A DNA stretch of 64,000 bases from an uncultured Lachnospiraceae bacterium. GTDB taxonomy: Bacteria; Bacillota_A; Clostridia; Lachnospirales; Lachnospiraceae. This document shows positions 8,129 to 16,692 of the stretch, piece after piece. The notes under the pieces were generated by a model, which ran no database searches, had not been told where the DNA came from, and saw only the letters and a program-made list of their open reading frames with translations. The translations under genes and the position numbers were made by a program. Position 1 is the first letter of the stretch; each line of letters starts with the position of its first letter. The stretch is taken from assembly GCA_947564305.1 (NCBI GenBank), contig CANOBT010000013.1:1-64000 (forward strand), read 5' to 3'.

Positions 8129-9421
8129 CTACCGAATCAATGCCAGGCTGATTCCCGGCACAAACGTAATCATCAGCAGCGCAATCAGAAAATACACGAT
8201 CATTGGCATTGCCTTTTTTGCAATCTCCATCACCGGAATCTCCACTAGCGAGCTTGCCACAAACAGGTTGACCCCAATAGGCGGTGTCACGAATCCGATG
8301 GCCAGATTCACGACCATGATGATTCCAAACTGAACCGGGTCCATGCCAATCTGCGTCACAATAGGGAGCAGAATCGGCGTCAAAATCAAGATAGCCGGTG
8401 TGGTATCCATAACCATGCCCACCAGAAGCAAAAAGCCGTTAATTACAAGCAACAGTACCACCGGATTCGTGAAATGTGCGAGAATCCATCCACTGATTGT
8501 CTGTGGCACCTGCATCAATGTCAATACCCTGGAAAATGCCACCGATGTCGCCAGAATAAACAGGATTGGGGCAAACGTCCGAATCGCCTCCACCATCATT
8601 TTCCAGATATCCTTTGCCTGTATGCTTTTATAAACAAACATGCTCACAAGCAGCGCATAGAAAACAGAGATAACCGCTGCCTCTGTCGGTGAAGCCACGC
8701 CTGAATAAATACATCCGAGAATAATCACCGGACTCATCAGCGCAAAAAAGCTTTCCTGCAAAACTTTCAGGATTCCTTTCTCATGGAGCGCCCCTACCAC
8801 TTCCTGGATTTTTTCTTTATCTTCCCCGTGCTTTCTGCAATAGTACACTGCATAGATCATAAGCAATGCCCCAATCAACAGCCCTGGGATGATACCTGCC
8901 AGAAATAAGTCGCTTACCGAGGCGCCGGATGCCATTCCGTACATGATAAAGGGAATACTGGGCGGTATGATAACACCCAATCCGCCTGCAACAGCCACCA
9001 CTGCGGTCGCAAACTTTTTGTCATAGCCAAGCTCGAGGAGGATTGGGATGGTCATGCTTCCCACCGCCGCTACCGTGGCTGGAGCCGAACCGGAGATTGC
9101 CCCATAGAACAGGCAGGTCACAATGACCGCACAGGGCATCCCGGCTGTCCATTTCCCCATAAAAAATGCAAATACATCAAACAGTTTTTTGGAAATTCCA
9201 CCCTTTGCCATAATGATTCCGGATAAAACGAACATGGGAACCGCCAAGAGCGGAAAACTGTCCAGCCCGCCCAACATGGAGCGGATAACGTAGGTTGCAC
9301 TTGCCGTAAAAGATGCATCAAAAGCACCTGGCAGTACCGAGACAATGCCAAGGGAGATGGACACTGGAATCGCAATTACCAGACAGACTACAAAAATCAA
9401 AAATACCACTGCTACCGGCAT
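8129..9421 (-). CDS. dctM: TRAP transporter large permease
   Basis: A 430-residue DctM-type protein with about 12 hydrophobic segments. Family hallmarks are visible: GGLDSFPLLAVPMFVLSGIIM, SGSAPATVAAVGSMTIP, GLGVIIPPSIPFIMYG and the C-terminal GFVTPPIGVNLFVASS. It uses a sodium gradient to import the solute from DctP. Its start overlaps dctQ by 10 nt (AGGGAGGGAAG upstream), so the two membrane subunits are coupled. Confidence 0.95.
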   Translation of the reverse strand: MPVAVVFLIFVVCLVIAIPVSISLGIVSVLPGAFDASFTASATYVIRSMLGGLDSFPLLAVPMFVLSGIIMAKGGISKKLFDVFAFFMGKWTAGMPCAVIVTCLFYGAISGSAPATVAAVGSMTIPILLELGYDKKFATAVVAVAGGLGVIIPPSIPFIMYGMASGASVSDLFLAGIIPGLLIGALLMIYAVYYCRKHGEDKEKIQEVVGALHEKGILKVLQESFFALMSPVIILGCIYSGVASPTEAAVISVFYALLVSMFVYKSIQAKDIWKMMVEAIRTFAPILFILATSVAFSRVLTLMQVPQTISGWILAHFTNPVVLLLVINGFLLLVGMVMDTTPAILILTPILLPIVTQIGMDPVQFGIIMVVNLAIGFVTPPIGVNLFVASSLVEIPVMEIAKKAMPMIVYFLIALLMITFVPGISLALIR

Positions 9422-10014
9422 GATGTCTTCCCTCCCTTATCCGCTTTTTCATCCTTTATATTTTTTTCAAACCCGGACGCTGCATCCGGGTCTTTCTCTT
9501 TTTCTGTATATTTCTGCTCTTTTCCAAGCATCACATTCCATTCAATCCACCATCTCTGTGCCACCCGGAATGCCACCAGCGCAAAACTAAACAACGGCGC
9601 GGCCTGTACATAGTACATCGGCAGATTCAATGCAGGGCTTGTCTGCCCGCTGTGGATGGCTGACAGAAAGAAGCGCCATGCAAAAGGCATCAGATACAAG
9701 AACAGAATCAGCTCAAAGGTGTGGTTCACCATTTTAAAAGCAGCCTTTCCCCTTCTTGGAAAGATAGCAACAAACTGCTCAATCTTGATGGAGATACATT
9801 TCTTCGTACAATAGCTGACGCTCAAAAAGCCTGCCCAGATAAAAATATACCGTGTCAGCTCCTCGGACCATGACAGCGACATTCCCAGCACATACCTGGA
9901 AAACACCTGCACACCCATGATCAGCGTCATTGCCCCCAAAAAAACGACCATCAAAAATTCTTCCAAATTTTCATTGAGCCAGCATAGGGCCCGCTTTACA
10001 GAGCCGCCTTTCAT
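9412..10014 (-). CDS. dctQ: TRAP transporter small permease
   Basis: A 200-residue DctQ protein with four predicted membrane helices and the family pattern FSRYVLGMSLSWSEELTRYIFIWAGFL. The C-terminal tail is long, charged and lysine/aspartate-rich. Start and aroD stop overlap as ATGA. It forms the membrane complex with DctM. Confidence 0.93.
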   Translation of the reverse strand: MKGGSVKRALCWLNENLEEFLMVVFLGAMTLIMGVQVFSRYVLGMSLSWSEELTRYIFIWAGFLSVSYCTKKCISIKIEQFVAIFPRRGKAAFKMVNHTFELILFLYLMPFAWRFFLSAIHSGQTSPALNLPMYYVQAAPLFSFALVAFRVAQRWWIEWNVMLGKEQKYTEKEKDPDAASGFEKNIKDEKADKGGKTSCR

Positions 10015-10772
10015 AAGCTTTTGTGAAGCAGGTTCAATACGGTCTCCAGATCGTTGACACCCATCTGTCCTGGTGCGGATGCCTTCTTGGCAGCGCCGAA
10101 TGTCAATGCGGAACCAAACACTTCTCCGCAGAGACGGCTGATGACGCCGGTTCCTGCCATCGACATTGTAATGATTGGGCGGTCAGCATGCTCTCTCGTC
10201 ATTTCTTCTGTAGCTGCAAGCAGAGTAATCACATCTTTTTTGCTTTGCGGCATCACGGCAATTTTAGGAATGTCCGCGCCTAACTCCTGCATTTTGCAAA
10301 GCCGGCTTACAATATCAGCCTGCTCCGGCGTTTTATCAAAATCATGGTTAGATGCCACGACCTTGACTCCTGCTTTGTGCACTGACTCAATAATTTCTTT
10401 TACCACTTCATCTCCGGTAAATGCTTCCACATCTACCAAGTCAACATTTCCGGTTTCCGCTACGGCCTTATTGAGCTCAGCGTAAGCCTGTGGTTCAATG
10501 GCTTTTTCACCACCTTCTTTGGAAGTACGGAAGGTAAACAAAAGCGGGGTATCCTTCAATGCCGCACGCAGTTCTACAAGAACTTCCTTTACCTTCTCTA
10601 TCTCAAATACATGCTCAAACCAGTCTACACGCCACTCTACCACATCTACCGGAATGGATTCAAATGTCTTTGCTTCATTGATAATGTCTTCCTTTGTGAC
10701 ACCTACGATTGGTACACAGATTTTCGGGATACCCTCCCCAATTTTTACATTTCTCACTACTACCGGATTCAT
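10011..10772 (-). CDS. aroD: 3-dehydroquinate dehydratase, type I
   Basis: A 253-residue type I enzyme that interconverts 3-dehydroquinate and 3-dehydroshikimate through a Schiff base. Active-site elements in order: EWRVDWFE (Glu and Arg), SNHDFDKTP (catalytic His), PKIAVMP (Schiff-base Lys), SRLCGE (Arg) and SAPGQM (Ser, Gln). I choose the ATG at 10772, with AAGGAGG 8 nt upstream, over the 10805 start. Its place between a shikimate-type carrier and a TRAP importer, away from other aro biosynthesis genes, points to catabolic rather than biosynthetic use. Confidence 0.95.
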   Translation of the reverse strand: MNPVVVRNVKIGEGIPKICVPIVGVTKEDIINEAKTFESIPVDVVEWRVDWFEHVFEIEKVKEVLVELRAALKDTPLLFTFRTSKEGGEKAIEPQAYAELNKAVAETGNVDLVDVEAFTGDEVVKEIIESVHKAGVKVVASNHDFDKTPEQADIVSRLCKMQELGADIPKIAVMPQSKKDVITLLAATEEMTREHADRPIITMSMAGTGVISRLCGEVFGSALTFGAAKKASAPGQMGVNDLETVLNLLHKSL

Positions 10773-10800
10773 CTGCATGTCCTCCTTTTTTGATTTTGCA

Positions 10801-10828
10801 GCCACTTGCAGCGCAAGTGACTGCTTAC
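10801..10828 (-). repeat. Leader hairpin element, copy A (upstream of aroD)
   Basis: On the minus strand CAGTCACTTGC-GCT-GCAAGTGGCTG forms an 11-bp stem (one G-U) ending about 24 nt before the aroD RBS. The same element lies upstream of the dapF-like gene at 33743-33770 with 22 of 28 identical bases; the six differences are all transitions and at least one stem pair changes compensatorily (G-C to A-T). The 134-nt gap 10773-10906 otherwise shows nothing clear. Confidence 0.6.
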
Positions 10829-10906
10829 TTTTACACTTCTCCTCTTTACTATAATAACGTGTCTGTCAAGAGACCTGTGTTGATATGTTTTCTTCTCTTT
10901 CCCTTT

Positions 10907-12094
10907 TTACTTTGATGCTTCCGCATTTTTCAGCAAAGTTCCATACCTCATGTTTACAAACAGTGCTAATAAAACACCTATTACGGTAATCACAATGTTC
11001 ATTATAATGACATTCACCGCTGTCATTTTGGATGCTGCACTCAAGATTGTATAATTACACAGACTTGAGGCAATCATGACCAGGCTGGTAATCGTTCCTT
11101 TAATCTTCGGGAACAGATCATTTACCGTTGCCGTTGCCATCTGCAGCACACCGCCTGCTGCAGAATATCCGATAACAAATGCGCCCACATAGCAGATCAT
11201 CGGTGTCTTTAACAGGTAAACAAACACCAGCATCACTACAGAAATTGCCGGATATATTACCAGAAAACGAACCTGTTTGAATTTCGTAATCAACGCACTG
11301 GTTACGAACAATGCGGCCAAGGTTCCTGCGGAATAGTATGTCTGCATTACGGACACCGTCTCGGAAGGGATTCCTGCGATTTCTTTTCCGAATGTCTGCG
11401 CACAGTTCAGCCAAAGCTGGAATGTAGCAGTACTTGTAAAGCCAATCAGTATCAGCGCCACACTTTCCAGAGAAAAGTGTGCATTTTTCAGATTATCAAG
11501 GAATGACTCTGACTTTCCGCTTTGGGAAGCCGCCGGAAACGGTGCAAAGATTGCAAGGACACCGAGAACCGCAATCACAATACCCGCCACAATAGCCAAT
11601 GTCAGATAAGACATTTTCGTTCCTGCCACAATGCCAAGGAAGAATGGCATCAAAAGCTGGGATACAGAAATAAATAATTTGATTCCCATAGTCGCAATAC
11701 CTGTATACTTATACATAATTTCTGCAACCGCCGGATAAGTCGCGGTATCCAGAAATGAGTTGGCGATTCCGCCCAGCACTGCTGCCACATAGGCTACCTG
11801 TACGTTGGGTGAAAATGCAATTCCCACAAAGAAGATTACATAGGATGCCACTCCGATGAGTACGGAAATCCTTCGTCCCAGTTTATCCGACAGCGGACCT
11901 GCGAAGGGCAGGGAAATCAGTCTTCCAAGCCCCAAAGCCGCTGCAATGGCTGTGACGCGCATCACATCATCCACACCCCACTGCACAATCAAGGTTTCCT
12001 TCACGACTTGCTGGCTTAAAATGGAACATCCAATTCCGTGAATAAAATAATTCATATAAAGTATAAGCGCACTTGGCAAATATTTTTTTTCCAT
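10907..12094 (-). CDS. MFS carrier, YdiM/YdiN-like (probable quinate/shikimate transporter)
   Basis: A 395-residue major-facilitator protein with 12 hydrophobic segments. GPLSDKLGRRIS in the loop after helix 2 is the MFS motif, and the C-terminal GYSAAGGVLQMATATVNDLFPKIKGTITS region resembles E. coli YdiN, which likewise lies beside ydiB and aroD. AAGGAGA lies 6 nt before the ATG. It lies 13 nt after the dehydrogenase gene. With the TRAP system it gives this operon two unrelated importers. Confidence 0.85.
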   Translation of the reverse strand: MEKKYLPSALILYMNYFIHGIGCSILSQQVVKETLIVQWGVDDVMRVTAIAAALGLGRLISLPFAGPLSDKLGRRISVLIGVASYVIFFVGIAFSPNVQVAYVAAVLGGIANSFLDTATYPAVAEIMYKYTGIATMGIKLFISVSQLLMPFFLGIVAGTKMSYLTLAIVAGIVIAVLGVLAIFAPFPAASQSGKSESFLDNLKNAHFSLESVALILIGFTSTATFQLWLNCAQTFGKEIAGIPSETVSVMQTYYSAGTLAALFVTSALITKFKQVRFLVIYPAISVVMLVFVYLLKTPMICYVGAFVIGYSAAGGVLQMATATVNDLFPKIKGTITSLVMIASSLCNYTILSAASKMTAVNVIIMNIVITVIGVLLALFVNMRYGTLLKNAEASK

Positions 12095-12107
12095 TTTTCT
12101 TCTCCTT

Positions 12108-12983
12108 TTATTCGTAACGAATTCCCAGTACTTCTTTCATATGCTCGATTGGCATTTCTTTTCCTGTCCAAAGCTTGAATGCAGCCGCACCCTGGAAGAG
12201 CATCATACCGAATCCATTCATGTTCTTGCAGCCGACTTCCTTAGCCATACGCAGAAGTTCTGTCTCTGCCGGAGCATATACGGTATCTGTCACAATCAGG
12301 TCTGGTCTTAAGAAAGATTTATCCGGAATCACTGCCTTGCCCTCTAATGGCTTCATACCTACACCTGTTGCATTTGCAAACAAATAGGAATCGTCAATCT
12401 CACGTCTCAATGCATCCAAATCTGCCAGGTCGTAAAGAGTCGCTTTACAGTTTGTCTTTGTATTAATCTTCTCTACAGTCTGTACTGCTGTATCCCAGAA
12501 TTTATCCTTCACATTGAAGATAGACATTTCCTTCACACCGTCCAACGCTGCCTGAATCTGGATTGCGGTTGCAGCTCCGCCGGCTCCTGCAATCGTCATC
12601 TTCTTTCCGATTACATCAATATCATAGTCTTTCAGAGACTGCATATATCCGATTCCGTCTGTGATATGTCCAATCAGCTTTCCGTTATCATTCACGATTG
12701 TATTCACGGCTCCGCTAAGTTCCGCTGCCGGTGACAGTTCATCCAAATATTTATGTACCACTGTCTTATTTGGCATGGATACATTAGACCCTACCATCTT
12801 CAATGCGCGAAGACCCTTAACTGCGTCCTCCAATGTGCTGTTGTCTACTTCAAATGCAAGGTACGCGTAATCCAGTCCAAGGTAAGCAAAGGCTTCATTA
12901 TGCATTGCCGGGGAGCTGGAATGTCTGATTGGATATGCCATTAAACCGATTAATTCTGTATGTCCTGTAATTCTCTCTGCCAT
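12108..12983 (-). CDS. ydiB: Quinate/shikimate dehydrogenase (YdiB-like)
   Basis: A 291-residue AroE-superfamily enzyme. Substrate site: PIRHSSSPAMHN (shikimate-binding serines), SNVSMPNK (catalytic Lys), GAVNTIV and HITDGIGY (catalytic Asp). Cofactor site: GAGGAATA, then FNVKDKFWD where biosynthetic AroE has the NADP-selective NRT-R/K motif. That, and the C-terminal TGVGMKPLEGKAV...DTVYAP...GFGMMLFQGAAAFKLWTGKEMP, closely parallels YdiB, which uses NAD(P) and accepts quinate. First gene of the minus-strand operon; expected reactions are quinate to dehydroquinate or shikimate to dehydroshikimate. Confidence 0.92.
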   Translation of the reverse strand: MAERITGHTELIGLMAYPIRHSSSPAMHNEAFAYLGLDYAYLAFEVDNSTLEDAVKGLRALKMVGSNVSMPNKTVVHKYLDELSPAAELSGAVNTIVNDNGKLIGHITDGIGYMQSLKDYDIDVIGKKMTIAGAGGAATAIQIQAALDGVKEMSIFNVKDKFWDTAVQTVEKINTKTNCKATLYDLADLDALRREIDDSYLFANATGVGMKPLEGKAVIPDKSFLRPDLIVTDTVYAPAETELLRMAKEVGCKNMNGFGMMLFQGAAAFKLWTGKEMPIEHMKEVLGIRYE

Positions 12984-13153
12984 GATATTATTCTCCTTTT
13001 TCTTCTCTTTTTAATTTGTTATCCTGGTATAAATACCTTTGATTTTTCTGTATTACTTTTGCCCTGATTGTGTCTATTTCTTTGCTGCCCTCCTTTTTTG
13101 TTAAGTTTGTAACATATCTGTTAATTTTTAGACAACCTCTTTTTCTTGACTCT

Positions 13154-13183
13154 AGTATACATGAAAACATATCATACTTCCAA
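13154..13183 (-). promoter_or_regulatory. Promoter of the quinate/shikimate operon
   Basis: On the minus strand TTGGAA (13178-13183), an 18-nt spacer and TATACT (13154-13159). Its -10 aligns without gaps with the -10 of the flavoenzyme promoter (13154 matches 16484) when the shared upstream elements are superposed. Confidence 0.65.
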
Positions 13184-13230
13184 TATATATTATTTCATTT
13201 ATCTATAGCTTTTTTGCATAGATTATGATA
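13181..13230 (-). promoter_or_regulatory. Shared upstream activator element, copy 1 (probable LysR site)
   Basis: This 50-bp block matches 16511-16560 at 35 of 50 positions with no gap, including ATATATAT, TCATT, ATAGCTT and a terminal CAT/GAT-A pattern. It sits just upstream of the operon's -35 and contains the imperfect dyad TATAGC-N6-GCATA with T-N11-A geometry typical of LysR regulators. It also lies between the divergent lysR gene and the operon. Confidence 0.65.
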
Positions 13231-13269
13231 GTATAAAAACAGGAAATTTGTACGGATTTCAGATAAGAT

Positions 13270-13288
13270 TTGCAGATTCGATCTGCAA
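13270..13288. promoter_or_regulatory. Perfect inverted repeat upstream of the lysR gene
   Basis: TTGCAGAT-TCG-ATCTGCAA, 8-bp arms and a 3-bp loop, 30 nt before the lysR start codon. It could be an autoregulatory operator or a leader hairpin. Confidence 0.45.
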
Positions 13289-13318
13289 TCGGTTACAAAA
13301 GATGTGGGGGGATTTGAG

Positions 13319-14200
13319 ATGACGTTAAATCAATTAACTTACTTTCGTAAAATCGCACGCTTAGAGCATTTCAGCCGCGCGGCAGAAGAATTAAATATTT
13401 CTCAGCCCAGCCTCAGCCGCTCCATGGATACACTGGAACGGGAACTAGGACTTCCGCTTTTTGAAAAACAGGGACGTAATGTGGTATTAACAAAATATGG
13501 ACGTATCTTTCTGACTCATGCAGAGCGCATCCTGGAAGAAGTGGCCGCTGCGGAACGAAAAATGCAGTATCTGACCAAAGGCGGCGGTCATGTGGATATC
13601 GCCTACGTCTCACCCTTGGCGAATTACTACATCCCGCATACGGTCCGTAGTTTTTTGAATCTGGAAGAAAACAAAAATGTCACTTTCAGTTTCAGCCAGG
13701 CACGGACCAGTGACCTGATTGCCGGGCTGAAAAATGAAACCTATGACATCGTTTTCGGAGCTTATGTGGAGGATCAGCCTTCCATCCATTTCACTCCCAT
13801 TTTAAAGCAGGAAATGATTATCATTACCTCCCTGGACCATCCCCTGGCCAAAGAGAAGCATGTGCCATTCGAGGTCCTCGGACAATATCCGCTCATCGGG
13901 TATGACCACAATTCCGGTCTTGGCTTATATACAAAGAAATTGTACCGCCAACGTCATATCACGCCCACTCTTGTCATCGACTGTCCCGATGAATATTCCA
14001 TCGCCGCCTTGGTGGCAGAGGATTTCGGGATTGCCCTGGTAGCAGATGTGGATACCATCCGTGATGCAAGGATCAGCCGTCTGGAGATTACAGATGAAAA
14101 AATCATCCATACAGTATATATGGCCTATATGAAAAATAAATATCTCATTCCTGCTGCAAACCGGTTTTTGAAGTTTGTACGCGAACATGCCAGTTCATGA
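13319..14200 (+). CDS. LysR-family regulator of the quinate/shikimate genes
   Basis: 293 residues. The N-terminal winged helix (LNQLTYFRKIARLEHFSRAAEELNIS, QPSLSRSMDTLERELG, LFEKQGRNVVLT) is followed by a LysR effector domain beginning VDIAYVSPLANYYIP. I start at ATG 13319, 7 nt after GGGGGA, which gives the normal N terminus; the 13304 start adds five residues. It is divergent from the ydiB operon and convergent with the flavoenzyme gene, both of which carry the same upstream element, so it likely controls both in response to a pathway intermediate (inference). Confidence 0.92.
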   Translation: MTLNQLTYFRKIARLEHFSRAAEELNISQPSLSRSMDTLERELGLPLFEKQGRNVVLTKYGRIFLTHAERILEEVAAAERKMQYLTKGGGHVDIAYVSPLANYYIPHTVRSFLNLEENKNVTFSFSQARTSDLIAGLKNETYDIVFGAYVEDQPSIHFTPILKQEMIIITSLDHPLAKEKHVPFEVLGQYPLIGYDHNSGLGLYTKKLYRQRHITPTLVIDCPDEYSIAALVAEDFGIALVADVDTIRDARISRLEITDEKIIHTVYMAYMKNKYLIPAANRFLKFVREHASS

Positions 14201-14203
14201 ACA

Positions 14204-14247
14204 GCCGCAGGACAGTATACTGTTCTAAAAGTATCCTGTCCTGCGGC
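14204..14247. terminator. Hairpin between convergent lysR and flavoenzyme genes
   Basis: GCCGCAGGACAG pairs perfectly with CTGTCCTGCGGC, continued by ATAC/GTAT after one mismatch. GC-rich and placed between convergent genes; no good T-run on either side, so termination efficiency is uncertain. Confidence 0.6.
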
Positions 14248-14306
14248 CGCTTGTCATCGCTATTTTAATAACTTTACAATTCTTTGGCTGTCAGTTATCT
14301 CCATTT

Positions 14307-16310
14307 TTATAAGTATTCTCTTTGCTCCAGTACTCCCAGAATATTTCTTCCTTCGGTTGTACCTTCAATAATCCTTCTTGCCCGGACGCTGTCACCGATA
14401 TTCATAATCTCCACAGCTCCGCTGTTTCCAAATGTATCATATAATGCCTGAAGGATTGGAGCGTTCGCCCTCATACCGAGACATACGAACCCATAATCAA
14501 ATTCCAGATCGCTCTCTGTCCCGTCCGGCAGCTTCACTAGGAATGCATCTTCCTTCACTTCCATCAGTGCTGTATTTGTCAACTGTTTTACCCCATGCTT
14601 CTCCATCAGGGTAAAGGTTCCTACCTTAGATACCGGGTCGATTCCATTTCCGATTGCAGGCATCATTTCCACGATGCTCACCTTGGCTCCGCGTGGTGCA
14701 AAGAATTCTACCACATCAAGTCCGACAGCGCCGCCGCCGATGACCACGACTTTTTTCCCGGTCATATCCTGAGGATACTCCATCACATGGTCTATCATGT
14801 TTGTAATGGAAGATACCTTGCCGCCCTCTTTGTCTATATGCTCATGCAGCCCTTTGATTGGCGGGAGCAGCGGATTAGAACCTGTGGCATTCACAATAAT
14901 ATCCGGATTCAAACTGGTAACAAGCTCAATCGTTGCCTCAGTATTTTTGAATACAAACAAATTTTTTAATTTGCTTGCTCTGTGAATCAGATAATTGGGG
15001 AAATCGGACAGTCGCTTTTTATCTGGAATCTTGGAAATAATAGCTGCCAGTCCTCCAAGTTCTGGTTTCTTTTCAATCAAAAATGTAGTACATCCTACCT
15101 CTGCTGCGGTGCAGGCTGCCTCCAAACCGGCAGTACCACCTCCGATGACCACAACATTACAGGGTTTGTTCACTTTCTTTTTCTTGTATCCTTCACCTTC
15201 ATTTACCGAAGGATTGATCGTACAGCGAATGGGACGGTTGACACCAATTCGGTTTCCGGCGCAGCCAATGTTGCAGGAAATACATTTACGGATTTCTTTT
15301 TCATCCCCAAAGCTGACCTTATTCACCCATTCCGGGTCCGCAATCAAGCCGCGCCCCATTCCGATCAGGTCTGCGTCACCACGGCCTAAAATATCCTCGG
15401 CAACCTTCGGGTTTCTGATATTGCCCATAGTCATACATGGCTTTCCGTATTTTTCCTTCACCGCCTTTGCCATGTAGGAACGCCAGCCGTCTTCCAGATA
15501 GTTTGCATCAATCTGATACTGGATGGAGCCGTTCAAACCACAGGAAACGTCGAATGCATCCACTTCTTTCTCAAAATACTGCAGATACTCCAGGGTATCT
15601 TCCAGAGTGTTGCCGCCTTCCACAAATTCATCCGCACTGATACGGACAAAAATCGGGAACGCCGCACCTACCTGCGCACGTACTTCTTCAATGACCATTT
15701 TGGCAAAACGTGCCCGGTTCTCCGGAGAACCGCCGAACTCATCTGTCCGTTTATTGGTCGTCGGGGACAGGAACTGGCTTAAAAGATAGGAATGGCCTGC
15801 ATGAATCTCTACCGCATCAAAGCCTGCAATCTGCGCACGCTTCGCTGCTTCCCCATATTTCTTTACAATCTGCAGGATTTCCTCTTTTGTAAGCGGTCTT
15901 GGAATCTCCCCGCCTGCCTTGGACGGGATATCGGATGCGGAAACCGGCTGCATATTCGTTCTTGCCGACTGTGCGGAAGCCCCTGCATGGTTAATCTGAA
16001 TGGCAATACATGCTCCATGCTTATGTATCGTCTCACACAGCTTGAAAAGACGCGGAATGTAGCTGTCATGGTCAATCCGAAGCTGCGTTGTTCCATTGGA
16101 ACCTAAAGGAGAATCCACACTTGCATTTTCTACGATCAATAGACCTGTGCCGCCTTTTGCCCTCTGCTCATAGTAGTTGATGTGCAAAAAGCTCATTTCC
16201 CCATTCTGCTCTCCATAGTTCGTGCCCATGGGAGTCATAACGATTCTGTTTTTCAGTGTCATATGTTTGATAGTAAGCGGTTCAAAAATATGTTGATACT
16301 TGCTCTGCAT
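14307..16310 (-). CDS. Old yellow enzyme-type NADH:flavin oxidoreductase/2-enoate reductase
   Basis: 667 residues, the length of the two-domain family that includes 2,4-dienoyl-CoA reductase, 2-enoate reductase and BaiCD/BaiH. Residues about 1-340 form the FMN barrel (LKNRIVMTPMGTNYGE; FDAVEIHAGHSYLLSQFLSP with the substrate-binding His). CISCNIGC plus a following Cys bind a 4Fe-4S cluster near residue 345. From about 385 an FAD/NAD half follows (VVVIGGGTAGLEAA; KVVVIGGGAVGLDVVEF). It moves electrons from NAD(P)H to reduce an activated C=C bond. AGGAGG precedes the ATG. Co-regulation with the shikimate genes suggests an unsaturated cyclohexene acid as substrate (inference). Confidence 0.9.
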   Translation of the reverse strand: MQSKYQHIFEPLTIKHMTLKNRIVMTPMGTNYGEQNGEMSFLHINYYEQRAKGGTGLLIVENASVDSPLGSNGTTQLRIDHDSYIPRLFKLCETIHKHGACIAIQINHAGASAQSARTNMQPVSASDIPSKAGGEIPRPLTKEEILQIVKKYGEAAKRAQIAGFDAVEIHAGHSYLLSQFLSPTTNKRTDEFGGSPENRARFAKMVIEEVRAQVGAAFPIFVRISADEFVEGGNTLEDTLEYLQYFEKEVDAFDVSCGLNGSIQYQIDANYLEDGWRSYMAKAVKEKYGKPCMTMGNIRNPKVAEDILGRGDADLIGMGRGLIADPEWVNKVSFGDEKEIRKCISCNIGCAGNRIGVNRPIRCTINPSVNEGEGYKKKKVNKPCNVVVIGGGTAGLEAACTAAEVGCTTFLIEKKPELGGLAAIISKIPDKKRLSDFPNYLIHRASKLKNLFVFKNTEATIELVTSLNPDIIVNATGSNPLLPPIKGLHEHIDKEGGKVSSITNMIDHVMEYPQDMTGKKVVVIGGGAVGLDVVEFFAPRGAKVSIVEMMPAIGNGIDPVSKVGTFTLMEKHGVKQLTNTALMEVKEDAFLVKLPDGTESDLEFDYGFVCLGMRANAPILQALYDTFGNSGAVEIMNIGDSVRARRIIEGTTEGRNILGVLEQREYL

Positions 16311-16483
16311 AATTCTGCTTCCTCCTGATTGGCATACTCTTCATCATCAATCTATGGTTGATATGTTTTCCAGAGAAAGAGGTCGTCTTCTGTCCATTCT
16401 TACAGCTTCTAGGAATCCTTATAGTTCGGACAGTTTTATTGTCTGTGCTCATACCGGGCATGTATGAGTTTTGTTCTGGCCTT

Positions 16484-16512
16484 ATTATAACGCGGAAATA
16501 CACATAGCACAA
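16484..16512 (-). promoter_or_regulatory. Promoter of the flavoenzyme gene
   Basis: On the minus strand TTGTGC (16507-16512), a 17-nt spacer and perfect TATAAT (16484-16489). Predicted leader about 167 nt. Confidence 0.75.
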
Positions 16513-16560
16513 ATATATATTTTATCATTAATTCATAGCTTTAGCGTATCAATCTTCATA
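16511..16560 (-). promoter_or_regulatory. Shared upstream activator element, copy 2 (probable LysR site)
   Basis: Matches 13181-13230 at 35 of 50 positions without gaps, and lies at the same distance from its -10 hexamer. It contains CATAGC-N4-GCGTAT with T-N11-A character. The following stretch to 16640 holds nothing I recognise. Confidence 0.65.
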
Positions 16561-16646
16561 CACAAGATAGGAAGCCTTCACATGATGTCCGCATGTTCAC
16601 AAAAAAAATCCGCAGTCTATTCCATGTTTCTTTCTACTTTCTGTAC

Positions 16647-16677
16647 AAAAAAAGAGGATTTCCGACTGAAAACCCTC
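16647..16677 (-). terminator. Terminator after cotJC
   Basis: Minus-strand GAGGGTTTTC-AGTC-GGAAATCCTC (10 bp with two G-U pairs) followed by TTTTTTT (16647-16653). Confidence 0.85.
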
Positions 16678-16692
16678 ATTTTTTATTCCATT

